Below are positions 32,391 through 47,656 of a stretch of 64,000 nt of DNA, piece after piece. Position numbers and translations under genes: made by a program. Every line of letters begins with the position of its first letter. The first letter of the stretch is position 1. Below the pieces are notes generated by a model, which saw nothing but the letters and a program-made list of their open reading frames with translations, had not been told where the DNA came from and searched no databases. The stretch spans positions 1 through 64,000 of the forward strand of contig CATKHK010000079.1 of assembly GCA_949751835.1 (NCBI GenBank), read 5' to 3'. Source of the stretch: Blepharisma japonicum. Its lineage: Eukaryota > Ciliophora > Heterotrichea > Heterotrichida > Blepharismidae.

Positions 32391-35300
32391 TTAACCAAAT
32401 AAGTCTACGCCTAAATCCACTTCTTCATTACTCTTCTGTACCACTTCTTCCTCAACTTTTGCAATTTCTTGGATAATCTTATTTTCTATTTTAGACGCTT
32501 TTGAGTTATCCCGGGATTTTTTCCTTAAAATGTTTGGACTCTCGTCTTGAACAATTTTAAATTCTTTCGAATCCTCTCTTTTTCGTATGCTTTTCGGGCT
32601 TTCTGAGTGTTGCTTTGTATTTTCTTCTATTTTCGGCAGCAATTTCATCACTTGGCTTTCTGACTTAAAAAGACTTGGATTACTTGCCTTTGTTCTCCAT
32701 GTCAAACTTTTCTGAGAAATGCTTGATAAAAGTGCTTTCGCCCCTTCTTCTTCATCACTATTATGGCTACTATTATTAAATGCTAGTCTATGAGGTCTCT
32801 TCCTTATCCCATACAAGCTTTCGTATAATTTTTGTTTTCATATTTTTATATTGAAATTCATTCCAATATACTCAAATAGTTTTTTAACTGTATCAATTGT
32901 GAAGGAATCGCTTTCATTGTCATTTAATGATTTTCTTGCTGAAGATGCAATCATAATGAGGGCTTTGATGAAATCGTCCTTGTCTATGACCTTGTCTGAT
33001 CCATTTTTATGCTTAGTGATTGTTTTGAATATGAGCTGATGATCATATGTTTTGACGAGTTCTGGGTGAATTGCAAAATTGGAGCAAAATTTATTGTAAA
33101 TTGAGAAATTCATCGTTGATAAGGATTCTTCTGCTTCTATTTTAATTTGGGATTGCTTGCAATAAGTAGTGTGTGCTAATTCTATATGTCCCATATAATT
33201 GGCGATAAAAGACTTAAATTCTTCACTTTCCATCACCTGTGAAATTTCTTGTTTGGCTTGAACAGTCTTTTCATGGTCTTTTCTTGCTTCTGCGATTATC
33301 TTTGACCCCATTTTCTTTGAAACTGCCAGCTCTTCTTTTCTTATTTCGTCTTTCTTGGACTCCTTTTCTCTCTTTGCTTTATTCTCTGTCATCTTTATGC
33401 TTATAAGTTTTTCCAGTCTCTCTGCGTGCTCTTTTTTCTTTTCTTCAGCAATTTTCTTTAATTTTTCATTTTTCTGCTTCACTTTTTCCTTTTCTTCTTT
33501 TTCTTTTTCCCCATCTGCTTGTTGCTTTTGCTCAGCCCACTGTTTTATTAAATTTTCCCTTTGCTCTTTTTCTTTCTTTTCTTTTTCCTTCTGCTTTTTC
33601 TTTCTTTTTGCTTGATTTTCTTTCTCCATTTTTCTCCTTTCTAGATCTTCTCTTAATTTTTCTTGTCTTTCTTCTTTAGTTTTTTGTATATTTTCTTGTA
33701 TAATTTGGTACCTTAGTCTCCTTTTTTGTTCTAATTCTAGTTTTTTCTGTTCGTTTTCTTGCTTTTCTCTTTCTTTTTTAGCTTCATATTTTTCTTCAAC
33801 TTTTAATTCTTTAGTAATAATTTTGCTAGATTTTAAATAAACTGTATGTAAAAGATGCTCAAGGGTAATAGCGCATTCTTCATATATATTTTTCTCCTCT
33901 TGTGGACAATGCGCTAATTCAAATTTCAGCACAGGAGAAAGCTTGACAACTTTAGGAGGCTGCGATGTTTTTATTTCTTTTTTAAGAAGTTTAACTATAT
34001 TTGGTGGTCTATTAATAATTTCAGGCGGTTTCCCTATACCTTTTGCATAATAAGATGGATAAAATCTTACCTGTGGCTCTAAAATATGAAATCCTACATT
34101 AGAAAATATTTCGTCAAGGAGTTCTATAGCCATTTTTGTATTATCATTAATTTCCACAATTTCAGGGACATTATAAAACAGTTCCATATTTAAATCTTCA
34201 ACTCTTTGATATCCATCAGGCATAGGCGTATCAGGATCTTCTTTTAATTTTGCATTTAAAGTTTTGATGATATCCTTATCACCTCTTCCAGGGTCTGGCT
34301 CATCATATAACTCTGTAGAAATATTTTTTTGGACAAGGTCTTCTCTCATATGGTCCAGCAAACTTTTTACAGCTACGACTGCAGGCAAATGTGAGTAATC
34401 TTTTGAGCCTCTTGAAAAGCAGAAATAAGCTATTTGGCAGAAAAGACCTTTAAAGCCTTCATAGTCTACAAAATTTACTTCAGAGAGTTTCAAGATTTTA
34501 AGGTTGTAAGCTTTGAAGAGAAACCTAAGCTCCACTTTTGTCAATAATTTAGGGATCACGCCATGATCTTTAAGGATTTTTATATATTCTGACTCAGTAA
34601 TCCTGCTTTTTCGTTCTGCTAGTCAGTCGAAGTCTGAGTTAGTTTGCCGTTTTCTCACATATCCAGTTCCTGAATAATTTTGAAATAAAACTTTTAATAG
34701 CCTTGAGTATTTTTTTAATAGCAGCCTAACTGCATTTTCTTCATCGATTTCTGCTTCACTGAATTCTCTAATGACAATATCTTCTGGTACTGTTGTATAT
34801 TTAATAACTGTCCCTTCATCATATAGCGCTACTTCATTACTTTCTCTGACTTTTCCTTGTTCTATTTTTCTGACTTCTAATTGTTTTTTTATTTTTTTCT
34901 TTTTAAATTCTAATCTTTTTAATTTTTTTTCTTCCTCTTCTTTTAGCCTTCTATCAATGCTCAGCCTTTTCTTTTTTGCTTTTTCGATTTCTACTATAGC
35001 TGTATTCCATGTATGGACTTTTCGCTGCTTTTCTTTTTCTCTAGATTTTTCATCATATACTACAATTTGATAATTATTTTCTATTTGGTCTTCCTCTTCT
35101 TTATGAGCTTCTTCTTTTATTTCTTCAGGATCATCTTGAGGCTCTGGTGCAAAAAGCCCAGGATTTTCAGTTTGAAAATCTCTTAATAAGTTATCAGTGT
35201 CACCTAGTAAGCTTAGCACGAAAATAATTGATTTACAATTTGTGCTGTAAAGCTGAAAATAAGCGAAATTTGTTTGTAGCAGAAGTTGGCGAATTTTTTC

Positions 35301-37178
35301 ATTTAATCCATCTTGCCATTGCTGTATTATTCAGCTTATTAAATCCATTATGGAATTTCTCAGCTGCTTTAGCTCAGGATTTGACTTATTTTGTTCAGAA
35401 GAAAGGACTAAATTAAGAGAATATCTCACAAACATATACAAATACTCCTGCATCACAGTTTGTTCAATAAATCTTGCAGCAAGATACGTAAAAGGAACCC
35501 CACTAGCTTTACAAAAAATCAAGCTATTAACATAAACTTTCCCAAGAATATCAATTAATTGTATAGCATGCTGAATTAATAGACGTGGATGCTGAGCAAT
35601 AGTGATTAAAAAATCAAAATCAAATGAAAAATAATCTTCTTCATACACTTGCAGCTTTTTAATTAATGGATCTAATAAGATGCTGATTGGGATGGCTTGA
35701 TTATTTTTAAAAATAATTCTGAAATTTTCGGTCATAAATTCCCTCATCATACTTGATGAATAATTTTCTAGCAATAAAAATGTTAATGCACGGTAGACTA
35801 TAGGCGCAAATTGGCTTTCTTGAGAAGCAAAAAATTCGAGGAGGCTAAAAAGCTGAGCTATCGCGATGCATTTTAAGCAGAAGCTTTGGTCTCTTGATAC
35901 CCTATTCAGGAAAGATATAATTGAGTTTATCAATATTTCATTGTCACTTATTTTGCTGTAAAGCTGAGTAATAATGCTGACAAGGAAATTAATGGCTGGA
36001 ACTCTTTGATTATAATTGTCAATACCATTTGAGTCTGCTTCTCTGACACCAAGCTCTCTCCAGTATGCGATAACGCCAGAGCTAACAATTTCTTGAAAAA
36101 TGCTTTCACTTTCGCTTAAAAATGGCAAAAAGTCGCTCATTAAGTTGATATATTCTGTGGTATTGGTCATTATATTTCTGATATGAAGGGTGAAAAGCTC
36201 AATAAAGTTCCCTTGGCCAATCTGTAAAAACAGTTCAATTACACCTGAATAGAGCTCAGTGCCTACACGTTTAAGAGAATGGATACACATTTCTAGAGCA
36301 GATTGGTCACCTGTGAACCATTTCCAAGCTGCTTCTAAGAGTCCAATTTCTGAAAATTCTAAGGCAAGCTTAGAAAAGACTCTAAGTGTCCATTCAATGA
36401 TTTCTATATCTTTGGAGATTAAGCCTGGCTTAAGAGCTGACATTACAAAGTTCATGGCCCCTGAATCCAATTCATTTGATACTAATTCAGCGAGTCTTTG
36501 GGTATTTGAATATATGTCTTGGTATCATAGCATAACAGGCTCGAAACTGCCCTTTAGCCCTTTTGCGATGATATGGGCTAAGTATTTGTAGCCCTGAGCT
36601 AATAGTCCGGCTCCTTGTTTAGGTTTTAGCTCGAAATCTTTGCACAGAGAGACTATTAGGTACTCTAAGCAAGTGTCTGCTTCGAATAGTGGTTTTGTGG
36701 TATTAAGTTGGTCAATAGCAAGTCCTTCTTCGCTGCTTGATGGCTGAGGTTTATTATAATTTCCTTTTTCATTATTTTCCTTCAAGCCGACTTCTACATT
36801 ATAAATTTGGTTTAAAACTTCTACCAGCATATCTCTATCCCCAGCAATTATTAAACTTTTTGTATCTGGATCGACATGGATATTAAACAACTCTAAAGCT
36901 GGTATTAGAACATTCCAGTTATAAAGTTTCCCAGACGGAGAGTTCACCTGCTTGATTGTGTTGATTTCTGGCATAGGAGTTTTTAGACGGTCAAGATTAT
37001 TCTATGTGTCGGTTACCTTAATTTGGTTTAGTCTTTTTAAAATAACTTTAAAGCTTTGGCCACTTTCTAAATTTAGCACAAGACTTTCAGGAATCGTGTT
37101 AGGCATATTTGGATAAGTGGTTTGAGAGAATAGGCCGATGTTGAGTAGTCAATTGTATAAATGTTCAGGTATTTCCAT
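32391..37178 (-). CDS. CH-like / helical-repeat / coiled-coil giant protein (1590 aa, one 15-nt intron)
   Basis: Exons 37178-37017 and 37001-32391; TGA-Trp codons at 36525, 35331, 34623 and 32838 among others join the whole. Residues 1-115 resemble a calponin-homology-like domain of the SPEF1/CLAMP type (EHLYNWLLNIGLF, NLESGQSFKVILKRL, LYNWNVLIPALELFNI). Residues about 200-600 are hydrophobic helical repeats of ARM/HEAT character. Two Lys/Glu-rich coiled coils lie at about 700-770 and 1110-1290, followed by an EF-hand-like helical region and a disordered acidic tail. CH plus coiled coil points to an axonemal or cortical microtubule protein, perhaps SPEF2-like in layout, but without the adenylate kinase domain. 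Naming it further is not justified. Confidence 0.88.
37002..37016 (-). other. 15-nt intron
   Basis: Minus-strand GTAACCGACACATAG: 15 nt, GT-AG, A at position 10, phase 0, containing an in-frame TAG. Its removal joins KRLNQIK to NNLDRLKTP and links the CH-like start to the rest of the protein. Confidence 0.9.
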
Positions 37179-37434
37179 ATTATATGTTTATAGCAAAACG
37201 CTGAGAAATACAATTTATTAGCTACCAATCTTATAAAATTAAGAAATATCTCATATTTATGCTGAATCAAATATAATAAAATATTAAAAATTATTTAAAA
37301 AGAAATAAAGGACATAAAGCGGAAGAAGAATTTTAGATAAACTAAATTATATATGTTAAGTATTTAATATATAAAGGAAAGAAAAATTCTGTTATATATT
37401 ACAAATCTATAATAAATAAATTTTCTTATCTGTA

Positions 37435-38040
37435 TTAGCCTTCATTCTTTTTACTCAAGAGAACTGATTTCATTCTCTGCACTTCTTTTCTGTCTTCCTT
37501 GAAATCAATCATTGATGCTACCTTTTTCCAGCTCGTTGCATCAGTATATCCTTTTTTCTGTTGTGCTTTCATTCTTTCCTCTTCTCTATTCAAATCTCTT
37601 TTCGTTTCAGTCATTTTATTTCTATCATCATACCATTTCTTTAATTCTTGTTTTGCTTGTGCTCTTTTATCATCTTTTACTTTTCTTTCTTTTTCATCTT
37701 TTTCGTACAGTTTTTTCATTCTTGCATTATTTTCTTGGTCTCTTAGTCTGGTTCTTTCAACCTCTTCTGGATCTTCCATTGTCATCGAATTTTCTTGAAT
37801 TAAGCCTGGTCTTCCATTTGGATCTGTTCTAATTGGCTCAGGCTCATCATAAAATGGATCCTTAGACTCATCCACAAATATATCATGAGATTGCTCACCT
37901 TCAAAAGGATTAGGCCGATCTGAATCACCATTAAACATATCTTCTACTTGGTTTTGGCTTCCAGTAAAATCAAAATTGATTGCTTCATCAGTCTGCACTT
38001 TTGGATTGCCAAACTCAATTTCTTCATCAAAGACGTCCAT
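37435..38040 (-). CDS. Clathrin light chain
   Basis: 201 aa. An acidic, disordered N-terminal half (DPFYDEPEPIRTDPNGRP) is followed by a charged central helix and the C-terminal signature ATSWKKVASMIDFKEDRK with RMKSVLLSKK, as in light chains (W-V-x-LID, then D-xRM-xVLxxLK). The helix would lie along the clathrin heavy-chain leg. Length is usual for the family. Divergent family, so named on the C-terminal pattern plus layout. Confidence 0.85.
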   Translation of the reverse strand: MDVFDEEIEFGNPKVQTDEAINFDFTGSQNQVEDMFNGDSDRPNPFEGEQSHDIFVDESKDPFYDEPEPIRTDPNGRPGLIQENSMTMEDPEEVERTRLRDQENNARMKKLYEKDEKERKVKDDKRAQAKQELKKWYDDRNKMTETKRDLNREEERMKAQQKKGYTDATSWKKVASMIDFKEDRKEVQRMKSVLLSKKNEG

Positions 38041-38186
38041 TATTTATAAATCCTAGCAGGACAAGTAAAAATTATTCTGCTATTTAAATTAATTCAAATA
38101 ATTCCTCATATTCTCCTAATTATTAACAATTAAAAACTAATCACATCATAAATATAGACTCCACTTAAAGAATTATTCTAATTATC

Positions 38187-40453
<2,267 letters not shown>

Positions 40454-41137
40454 TTACGTTAATCTCCTAGCTCTGACAGGAATCCCATTTAATATAAGTG
40501 GCTTTACAGACGAAGAATTGAGATTAGCCACTACAATCCGAAAGCTATCGTTTGTGTAGTGTGAACTAACCTCATTTATTACCAAATTTTTGAAGTAAAT
40601 GGTGGAGTCTTCCCTAATTACAGATTCCATGGTGCCTCTTAGCACTTTTTTTCCGGCGACATTCAAGTCCATTAGCTTTGGTTTTTTATCCATAGAGTAG
40701 AGAAAAACTCTAAATCTTGGATATTTATGAAGGTAGACTGGTTTACCTGATCTATCCTGAACACAGGCTTTTATCGAAAATCCTCGTTCTTTATACAATA
40801 CTTCGGGAAATTTATCCACTAATTTTAACTCATATTTATAATTGTTTTCTTTTGAGAAAATCTGTTCACTAGTTATGCTTGTTTCCATAACTAGATCCGC
40901 ATGTCTTGTATTTGAGAGAAAACGTCCTAGAGATTTCACCTCATTGAAAAATGAACCAATTCTCTCTAAACATTTTGAATTATAAGCAACAATGTCTGAA
41001 AGGACGTCGTTTTGATAATTTATTATAGAGAGATATTGGTCTTCACTACAGCCATAAGGCATACCTCCTCCATTAGCATAAAAAGAGAGACAATATTGGT
41101 GATCACACGCAGCAGGCTTAAGAGAAATAAGGCACAT
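40454..41137 (-). CDS. Unknown protein with a C-terminal beta-rich domain
   Basis: 227 aa from the only in-frame ATG. The N-terminal 60 residues have several Cys and His residues (ACDHQYCLSF). The C-terminal 120 residues look like an immunoglobulin-like beta sandwich, with strands FSIKACVQDRSG, RFRVFLYSMD, STIYFKNLVINEVSSHYTND and SFRIVVAN, ending in a basic tail (IPVRARRLT). I do not recognise the family. The frame continues upstream without an ATG to a TAA. Confidence 0.75.
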   Translation of the reverse strand: MCLISLKPAACDHQYCLSFYANGGGMPYGCSEDQYLSIINYQNDVLSDIVAYNSKCLERIGSFFNEVKSLGRFLSNTRHADLVMETSITSEQIFSKENNYKYELKLVDKFPEVLYKERGFSIKACVQDRSGKPVYLHKYPRFRVFLYSMDKKPKLMDLNVAGKKVLRGTMESVIREDSTIYFKNLVINEVSSHYTNDSFRIVVANLNSSSVKPLILNGIPVRARRLT

Positions 41138-41797
41138 ATTTGCTATTATAGTGAGTTTGCGTCCATAAATAGAAAAATGGCTAAAATGATCATCATAAAT
41201 AAGTCTTTCTTAAAGAAATACTCAGTGATAGTTAATATTAAAGAAAATTTTCTATATAAATACAAATCTATTAATTTATGCGTTGCTTAAATTAATTGAG
41301 AATTTTTTTTATTGAGTTTAAATTAATCCAAATTTAAATAAATTTGATTGAGCTGGGATATCCTTCTTAGTGTCATTTTGGATGGCAATAGTCAATTAAT
41401 TTCAAAAAGGGAAATGAAATTCTAAAATATAAAGAAGTATTTATTAACAATTATAAAGAATAATGCTCATTTTAGAAATAATTACGAATTAAATAATTTA
41501 CTGATACGTTAATTAATAATTAGAACTACCAATAAGATTAGTATATTGTAAAAATTCCTGTTTATATGATTTTTCTATCTTATTCTTATTTTTTATTTGC
41601 TAAGTTTTTTTTTCACTTGCTCATTGCAAAAAATAGCATGATTTTGACTCCGTATAAGCCAGCTATATTATGGAAAAAGTGATGATCGTCATTTATATAA
41701 ATTTAAATCTCCACGGATACAAAATATTACTAGTTCAATCTATTCAATTTATTATATTGAAAATACTCTTATTTAAGTATAACAATATATAAATAAA
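41138..41797. other. AT-rich intergenic region
   Basis: 660 nt between two leftward genes. No supported frame, RNA gene or repeat. Confidence 0.55.
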
Positions 41798-42340
41798 TTA
41801 TTTTTTAATTTTTCGTTGAGTTTTTGGAGCTTTGAATCCTTTTATATTTAAATAACGAAATTTTTCAGGCAATGTCGTTATTTTGCCAAGATTTGGCAAA
41901 TCTTCTTTACTTGTGAGTCATGAATTTTTTATTTTGATTTCTTTTAGTTTAGGCAGAATCATTATGCTTTGATTTGAGTTTTGAGTTTCAGGATTAATTA
42001 TTTTAGGCTTAGAAGCTGATCTGCAAGAAACGATTTGTTCGCCAATTGATTTAGGCCTTACTCTTTTCCTCATGACAAAATTATTTGTCAATGAAATTTC
42101 AGGATTGCTTAGATTTACTGAACTATTTGTTGAGGTAGAAATATCTGGCACTTGACTGTGTGAAATTTTTAGTGGACTTTCTGATGAGTAGTTTAAATTC
42201 CAATTGTCTAATCAAAATTGATAATCTCTAGACTGGTTTTTAGGTTTAGTAGCCTTATATAAGCATTTTGTCAGCGAAGTTGCTCTTCTGTGGCATGATT
42301 TTATCGAAATTTGGAACTTAGCAGGGCATGTATATTCCAT
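41798..42340 (-). CDS. Basic unknown protein
   Basis: 180 aa from ATG 42340 to TAA 41798, opened by TGA-Trp at 42212 and 41918. N-terminal Cys/His residues (CPAKFQISIKSCHRRATSL) are followed by a Ser/Asn-rich, probably disordered body and a lysine-rich end (KTQRKIKK). MRKRVRPKSIGEQIVS is the most ordered-looking segment. No family recognised. Confidence 0.65.
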
Positions 42341-42597
42341 TTCCTAACTCTAAAAATTAAGTAAATTTTTGTGGAATATTACTATAAATGCCTCAAAATT
42401 TTCAATTCATTAGTAAAAAGATCATCTCCTATAAATAAAGATAGTTCTAATAAATCTACCACAATAAAATTTAAAATAAATAAACCGCCTAATTTTTTCA
42501 CCCAACAGTTAAGAATAGCATCTTAATATTTTATTCAAATGAAAATCAGCATTAATTAATCAAGTCTATTCACAAGCATAAAATTTCTCATAAAAGA

Positions 42598-44337
42598 ATG
42601 GCAGCTTATAATAATAAATCCATGGAAGCTGAAGACTTGCCAAAGAAAAGGAAACACGAAAGTAGCCATTGGTGGGAAGACGACCTTGAAGACAAGTCAA
42701 CAATTAAATGAAATTCACTTGAACATCATGGTGTAATGTTTCCGCCATTATATCAGCCTCATGGAATGCCTATTCTTTATAATGGCGAACATGTATCCCT
42801 TACCCCAGAACAAGAAGAGGTTGCTACCATGTGGGCATCAGTCGTTGGAACCGAATGGGAAACAAAAGAAATTTTCAGAAAAAATTTCGAAAAGAACTGG
42901 CTAAGAGTTTTAGGCGAAAACCACACAATTAAGACTCTAGATGGCTGCGACTTTAAAGGCATCCAGGCTCACATTGAAGCACAAAGAGAGCTTAGAAAAG
43001 CTAGACCTACAGAAGAAAAAAAAGCTGAGAGGGAAATTAAGCAAAAAATTGATGAAGAAATGGGATATGCGATAGTTGATAATGTAAGAGAAAAAATATC
43101 GAATATTATTGTAGAACCTCCTGGACTATTTAGAGGAAGAGGACAGCACCCAAAAGCAGGATATTTAAAAGCAAGACTGTCTCCTGAAGATATCACTATA
43201 AATGTTGGGAAAAGCAACAAAGTTCCAATATGCCCACTTCCAGGTCATGCCTGAAAAAATGTGACTCACAATAGTACTGTGACTTGGCTTGCATTTTATA
43301 AAGACCCAGAGCTTACTTTTTCAAATGTAAAATATGTGTATTTATCAGCATCATCTAAATTTAAAGGACTTAATGATAAGCTGAAATACGAAAAAGCAAG
43401 AAGGCTAAAAGAATATATTGAAGGCATAAGAGAAAATTATCATGGAAAAATTCGTTCTGAAAATGCTCTCGACCGACAACTTGGCTCAGCTTTATATTTA
43501 ATCGATAAACTTGCATTGCGTGTTGGAAATGAAAAATCTGAAGACGAAGCTGACACAGTAGGTTGTTGTTCTTTAAGAGTTGAGCATATAAAACTTGAAG
43601 AAGATTATCACATTACTTTAGATTTCCTCGGAAAAGATTCAATGAGATATTTCAACACAGTACAAATTATACCTGAAGTTTATGAAAACTTAAAAGGCTT
43701 TATTAGTGGAAAAGACAAAGAAAACGAATTATTTGACTTAATTACGACAACCTCACTTAATGAATATTTAAAGAGCTTTATGGAAGGACTTTCTGCAAAA
43801 GTGTTTAGGACTTATAATGCATCTATTTGTCTGCAGCAACAATTAGCAAAATTTAATGAATTAGATCAGACTGTGGAAGAAAAAGTGAAATTTTATACAG
43901 ATGCCAATAGAGAAGTAGCTATTTTGTGCAACCATCAAAAATCTACTCCAAAAAATTTTGATGCACAAATGGAAAAACTGCAAGATAAATTAAAAGAAAA
44001 ATTGGATATTATCGTTATGCTAGAAGACCATATAAAATTCCTCAAAAACGGAAAAAATCCTGTGAAAACTGATAAAAAGTTACCTACAAATGAAGAAAGC
44101 GCGAGAAAAGCATTAGCAAGAGCTAAGACAACTGTGAAGAATATGGAAATTAGGCTGAAAATGAAAGATGACAACAAAACAGTCGCATTGGGGACTTCTA
44201 AAATTAATTACATGGACCCAAGAATTACTGTAGCCTGGTGCAAAAAAGAAGAAGTTCCAATTGAAAGAATATTCCCTAAAACCTTGAGAGCCAAATTCAT
44301 TTGGGCGATGTACGCAGAACCTTCTTGGCAATTCTAA
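42598..44337 (+). CDS. TOP1: DNA topoisomerase I (type IB)
   Basis: 579 aa. It begins with a short basic N-terminus (LPKKRKHESSHWWEDD), much shorter than in animals. The core starts at IKWNSLEHHGVMFPPLYQPH, where the invariant Trp is a TGA codon (a second TGA lies at 43252). Catalytic Arg/Lys/Arg/His motifs lie in the core (LIDKLALRVGNEK, HITLDFLGKDSMR). A coiled linker follows, and the C-terminal domain has TSKINYMDPRITVAWCKK with the nucleophilic Tyr at about 538, 41 residues from the end as in human TOP1. It relaxes supercoils in the nucleus. Confidence 0.96.
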
Positions 44338-44454
44338 TGATAAGCTCCAATAAAATTAAATATTTCATTAGGTGATTTTTACATATAAACCTAAATATTA
44401 ACATCAAAAAGACAAGAATCTTATAATGCCGCTTCAATAGCGCCTAATTAAATT

Positions 44455-46593
44455 ATGGAAGTTTTTGGTCATAATCTTTCAGATGTCCTAATTCAAAAAG
44501 AAAAAGAGCTACAAGAAATCAGCAAATTAAGACTCCTCCAATTAGAAGATCACCTACGGCAAAAAGACTTAATAATTGATGATTTAAACCAAAAAATGCT
44601 AAAAATGCAAGAAGATTTTAATTATAATGTTCAATTAATTGACGAAAGAGACTCTGAGCTCGCAGAAATTGACAATAAATTCGAAAAACTAAAGAAGCTT
44701 GTAAAAGAAAAAGACGCTGAATTAAGCGAATTAAAAGCAAATCATTCATCTCAAGATCAAAAATTTAAAAGTGAAATTGCTAAATTAAAAGCCCAAGAAA
44801 AATTATTAACGCAGTCAAGAGAAGATTTAAGAGCACAATTTAATGAATTTAAATGGCAAAAAGAAGAAGAAATAAGATATTTAAAGCTAAAAATTGGAGA
44901 TGAGAATGGAGAAGCTGAAAGGATTATTAAACAAAAAGAAGAGGAATTTAAAACAAATAAACTGGCATTGGTAGAAAAATATGAAGCAATGTTGAGAAAT
45001 AAAGAAGAAAATCATAGTAAAACTCTGATCGAGCTTGAAAAAGAAATCAAAAGTTTGACAGCAAAATTAGCAATTCAAAATGAAAAATTTGAAGAATTTC
45101 AAATAAAAAATAAAAATTGTGACACTGAAGAAAAATTAAAAGAGTTGGATGAACTTTATAGCCAAGATATCGCTAAGTTTGAGGCACAGTTAAATTATAA
45201 AGATCAACAAATACAGAAGCTTATTGAACAAGTTAAATATTTCCAAGAGCAGCTTGAGGAATCTAAATCTAAACTGCAGAACGAAAATTCTTTATTGTCT
45301 TTAAAAACCCAGTTTTTAGAAAAAGAAAATTCTAAATTAAAAACAGCTCATGAAGAAGAGCTTAAATATATCAACCAAGCTAACGAAATGCAAATTCAAA
45401 GACTCAATTCATCTTATACAACACAAATAAACCGACTTCAAGAAAGACTATCGGCAGCAGAAGATGAGTCTGAAAAAGCTTATATAAAAGGTCAACAGCT
45501 ACGAGAAAAGCATCTACAGCAAGAAAGAAAATCTGCGCAAGAGCTCATAATGATAGAGGAAAGTCATAAAAGAGACATCATTTCTCTAGAAGAAACCATA
45601 AAACAGCTAAAAATTCAAATAAAAAATAAGCAAGAAGAAGCAGAAAATAGTAATGAAAAAATTCAAAATTGGAAATCAAAAGCTGAACAAAATGCTGAAG
45701 AAGCAAGAAAATTAAGGATAAGTTTACAAGAAAATGAAATTCATCTGCAAGGATTAAAATCAGATATTGATAGATTAAAAAGAGATGAGAATAATATACA
45801 GAAAATTAAACTTGGATATGAAGAAAAAATAAAAGAATTGATAAATAAATTTGAAAATAATGTGAGACCTATGAGTCCAATTAGTAATGGCAGTGATAAA
45901 AGAAGGCTAGAAGATGAAATAGAGGAATATAAAGAAATTATTTTCCAGATGAGGAAAACAATGGAAGAAATGAATCAAAGAGGGTTTGCCGGGGATATTG
46001 ATATGAAAAACCAACTAGATGATTTTCAGCAGGATTATTATAGAATGAAATCAGAAAGAGACCAAATTGCTAACGCAAAAGATAAATGTGAAATGGAATT
46101 AAAAGAAATCAAAACAATGTAAATGATATTTAGGAATGAAAAATTAAGAGGAGAAATTTCAAGGCTGCGATCAGAAAGAGATCAATTGCTACAAATAAGC
46201 TCTGAGCTTAATTCTGAATTAAAATTATACAAGCCTGATAAAAATGAGGGAGAAAATGATCACGAATTTTCAGAAATTCCGCTTGATAAAATACAAAATG
46301 AAATTGCTGCTAGATCCTCAGCTGGATTTTCAAACCCAAGCTCAAGACAGCTTTTAAAATACGCGAATTTTGAAGAGATAGCTCAAATGACTCCTGAAAG
46401 AGACATAGAAGAAAAACAAGAGAATTTTGAGAATTTTCCTCAAGGATATGCTAGGCCTATTATTCCATCAAAAAATACAGAAAGAGAAACTCTTTCACAA
46501 AAATTGACAGCTGAAAAACTAAAAAGCTCAACTTTAAGAAAAACACAGGCCAAAAAGCCAGCTGTTAGAAATTATAATATAAGAGACAATTAA
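44455..46593 (+). CDS. Long coiled-coil protein, CCDC57-like (one 15-nt intron)
   Basis: 707 aa after removal of a 15-nt intron (46119-46133) that carries the TAA otherwise ending the first exon. It is almost wholly coiled coil. The N-terminus (IQKEKELQEISKLRLLQLED, then EDFNYNVQLIDERDSELAE) resembles CCDC57, a centriolar-satellite and microtubule protein, especially the DFxYNxxLxxERDxELxxxD pattern. The C-terminal 130 residues are disordered. Such proteins serve basal bodies, of which heterotrichs have thousands. The CCDC57 label is moderate. Confidence 0.88.
46119..46133 (+). other. 15-nt intron
   Basis: GTAAATGATATTTAG: 15 nt, GT-AG, A at position 10. It contains the in-frame TAA at 46120. 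Splicing joins AT|G into ATG and keeps the same coiled-coil frame (EIKT-M-NEKLRGEISRL). Confidence 0.9.
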
Positions 46594-47037
46594 AATTTAA
46601 TTTCATTTAGAAAAGTAAATTCTGATAAAATTAAGAGGAACTTTATATTCAATTAAATTCATTTCGACATTTTATTGTTGTTATTTTAGATGAATAATAA
46701 TGAATAGTAAATGGCACTATGATTGTCATTGATATAAAGAAATTTGATGATGGAAGTTAAGATTTCAAAATTAAAAATTTTAATCTTGGAGAAATTATAT
46801 CGTTCAAGCTTTAAAGGCAGTTATAAGAACACACTATAATTTCATGCATTTATCCTATAATAATATTAATGCTATACAATTAAAATAAGTAAATCATAGA
46901 GTATAAAACCCAACAAATAAAATTTTATTTTCTCATCCCTTCTATCTTTTTCCCAGAATTATTTATATTTTAATCTTGAAATAATATTCAAAAAATCAAA
47001 TCCACACAACAGTGTAGTAAAATGGTAAAATAACATC
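46594..47037. other. Intergenic region
   Basis: 444 nt, AT-rich, between two rightward genes. Nothing supported. Confidence 0.55.
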
Positions 47038-47343
47038 ATGGGGTGCGCACCGACCTTAGGCAAAGCCAAAATCAAAAAGATGAAGAATATCGAAGCCGAA
47101 CATACGCAGCCCCAGCTGATTTTAGCGCTTCGAATGAGATCAAGTTCCAATGATTCAGAAAGTCTGTTTGACTTTCTCGATAACAGAAAGGTGTCTTTAT
47201 TCACTGTAAGAGAAGAAATTTCTGCATTGGAAAAATCTGCTAACCCATCATACTATGTTTCCCCGATGATTGCAAATGGCTTGAAGGAAGTGAGCTCCAA
47301 TAATCTCCAAGAGTTTTGACAAGGAGGAACAAAGGTGAACTAA
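47038..47343 (+). CDS. Small acyl-anchored unknown protein
   Basis: 101 aa, with TGA at 47317 read as Trp and stop TAA at 47341. MGCAPTLGK is a myristoylation/palmitoylation signal. The middle has a helical segment (LFDFLDNRKVSLFTVREEIS). No family known to me. It is probably a peripheral membrane protein. Confidence 0.75.
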
Positions 47344-47656
47344 ATATAATATAAATATTTTAAATAGAAACATAAGTATTTGTCATAGTTTCTGGATTAT
47401 ATTTGAAAAATGCTCAGAAAGTCTTGATTGATTTTAGAGTGAAAGATTGGGAAATATGATTATTTTTAAATTTGCTTTAATGGTCAAGGTAAAAGATATT
47501 TTACAGCTTAAATTAATTATTTAGATGCAAAATAGAATAACTTTTATTAATTTTAATTAAAGCAATAGGGATAATTTTTATTCGGTAAATTATCCAGTTA
47601 TTAAAAGATGTAGAAGTAAATTTATGATGAATAAGCCAAACTTTGACCTAATGTAA
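47344..47656. other. Intergenic region
   Basis: 313 nt upstream of the first transporter gene. Noth​ing beyond AT-rich sequence. Confidence 0.5.
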
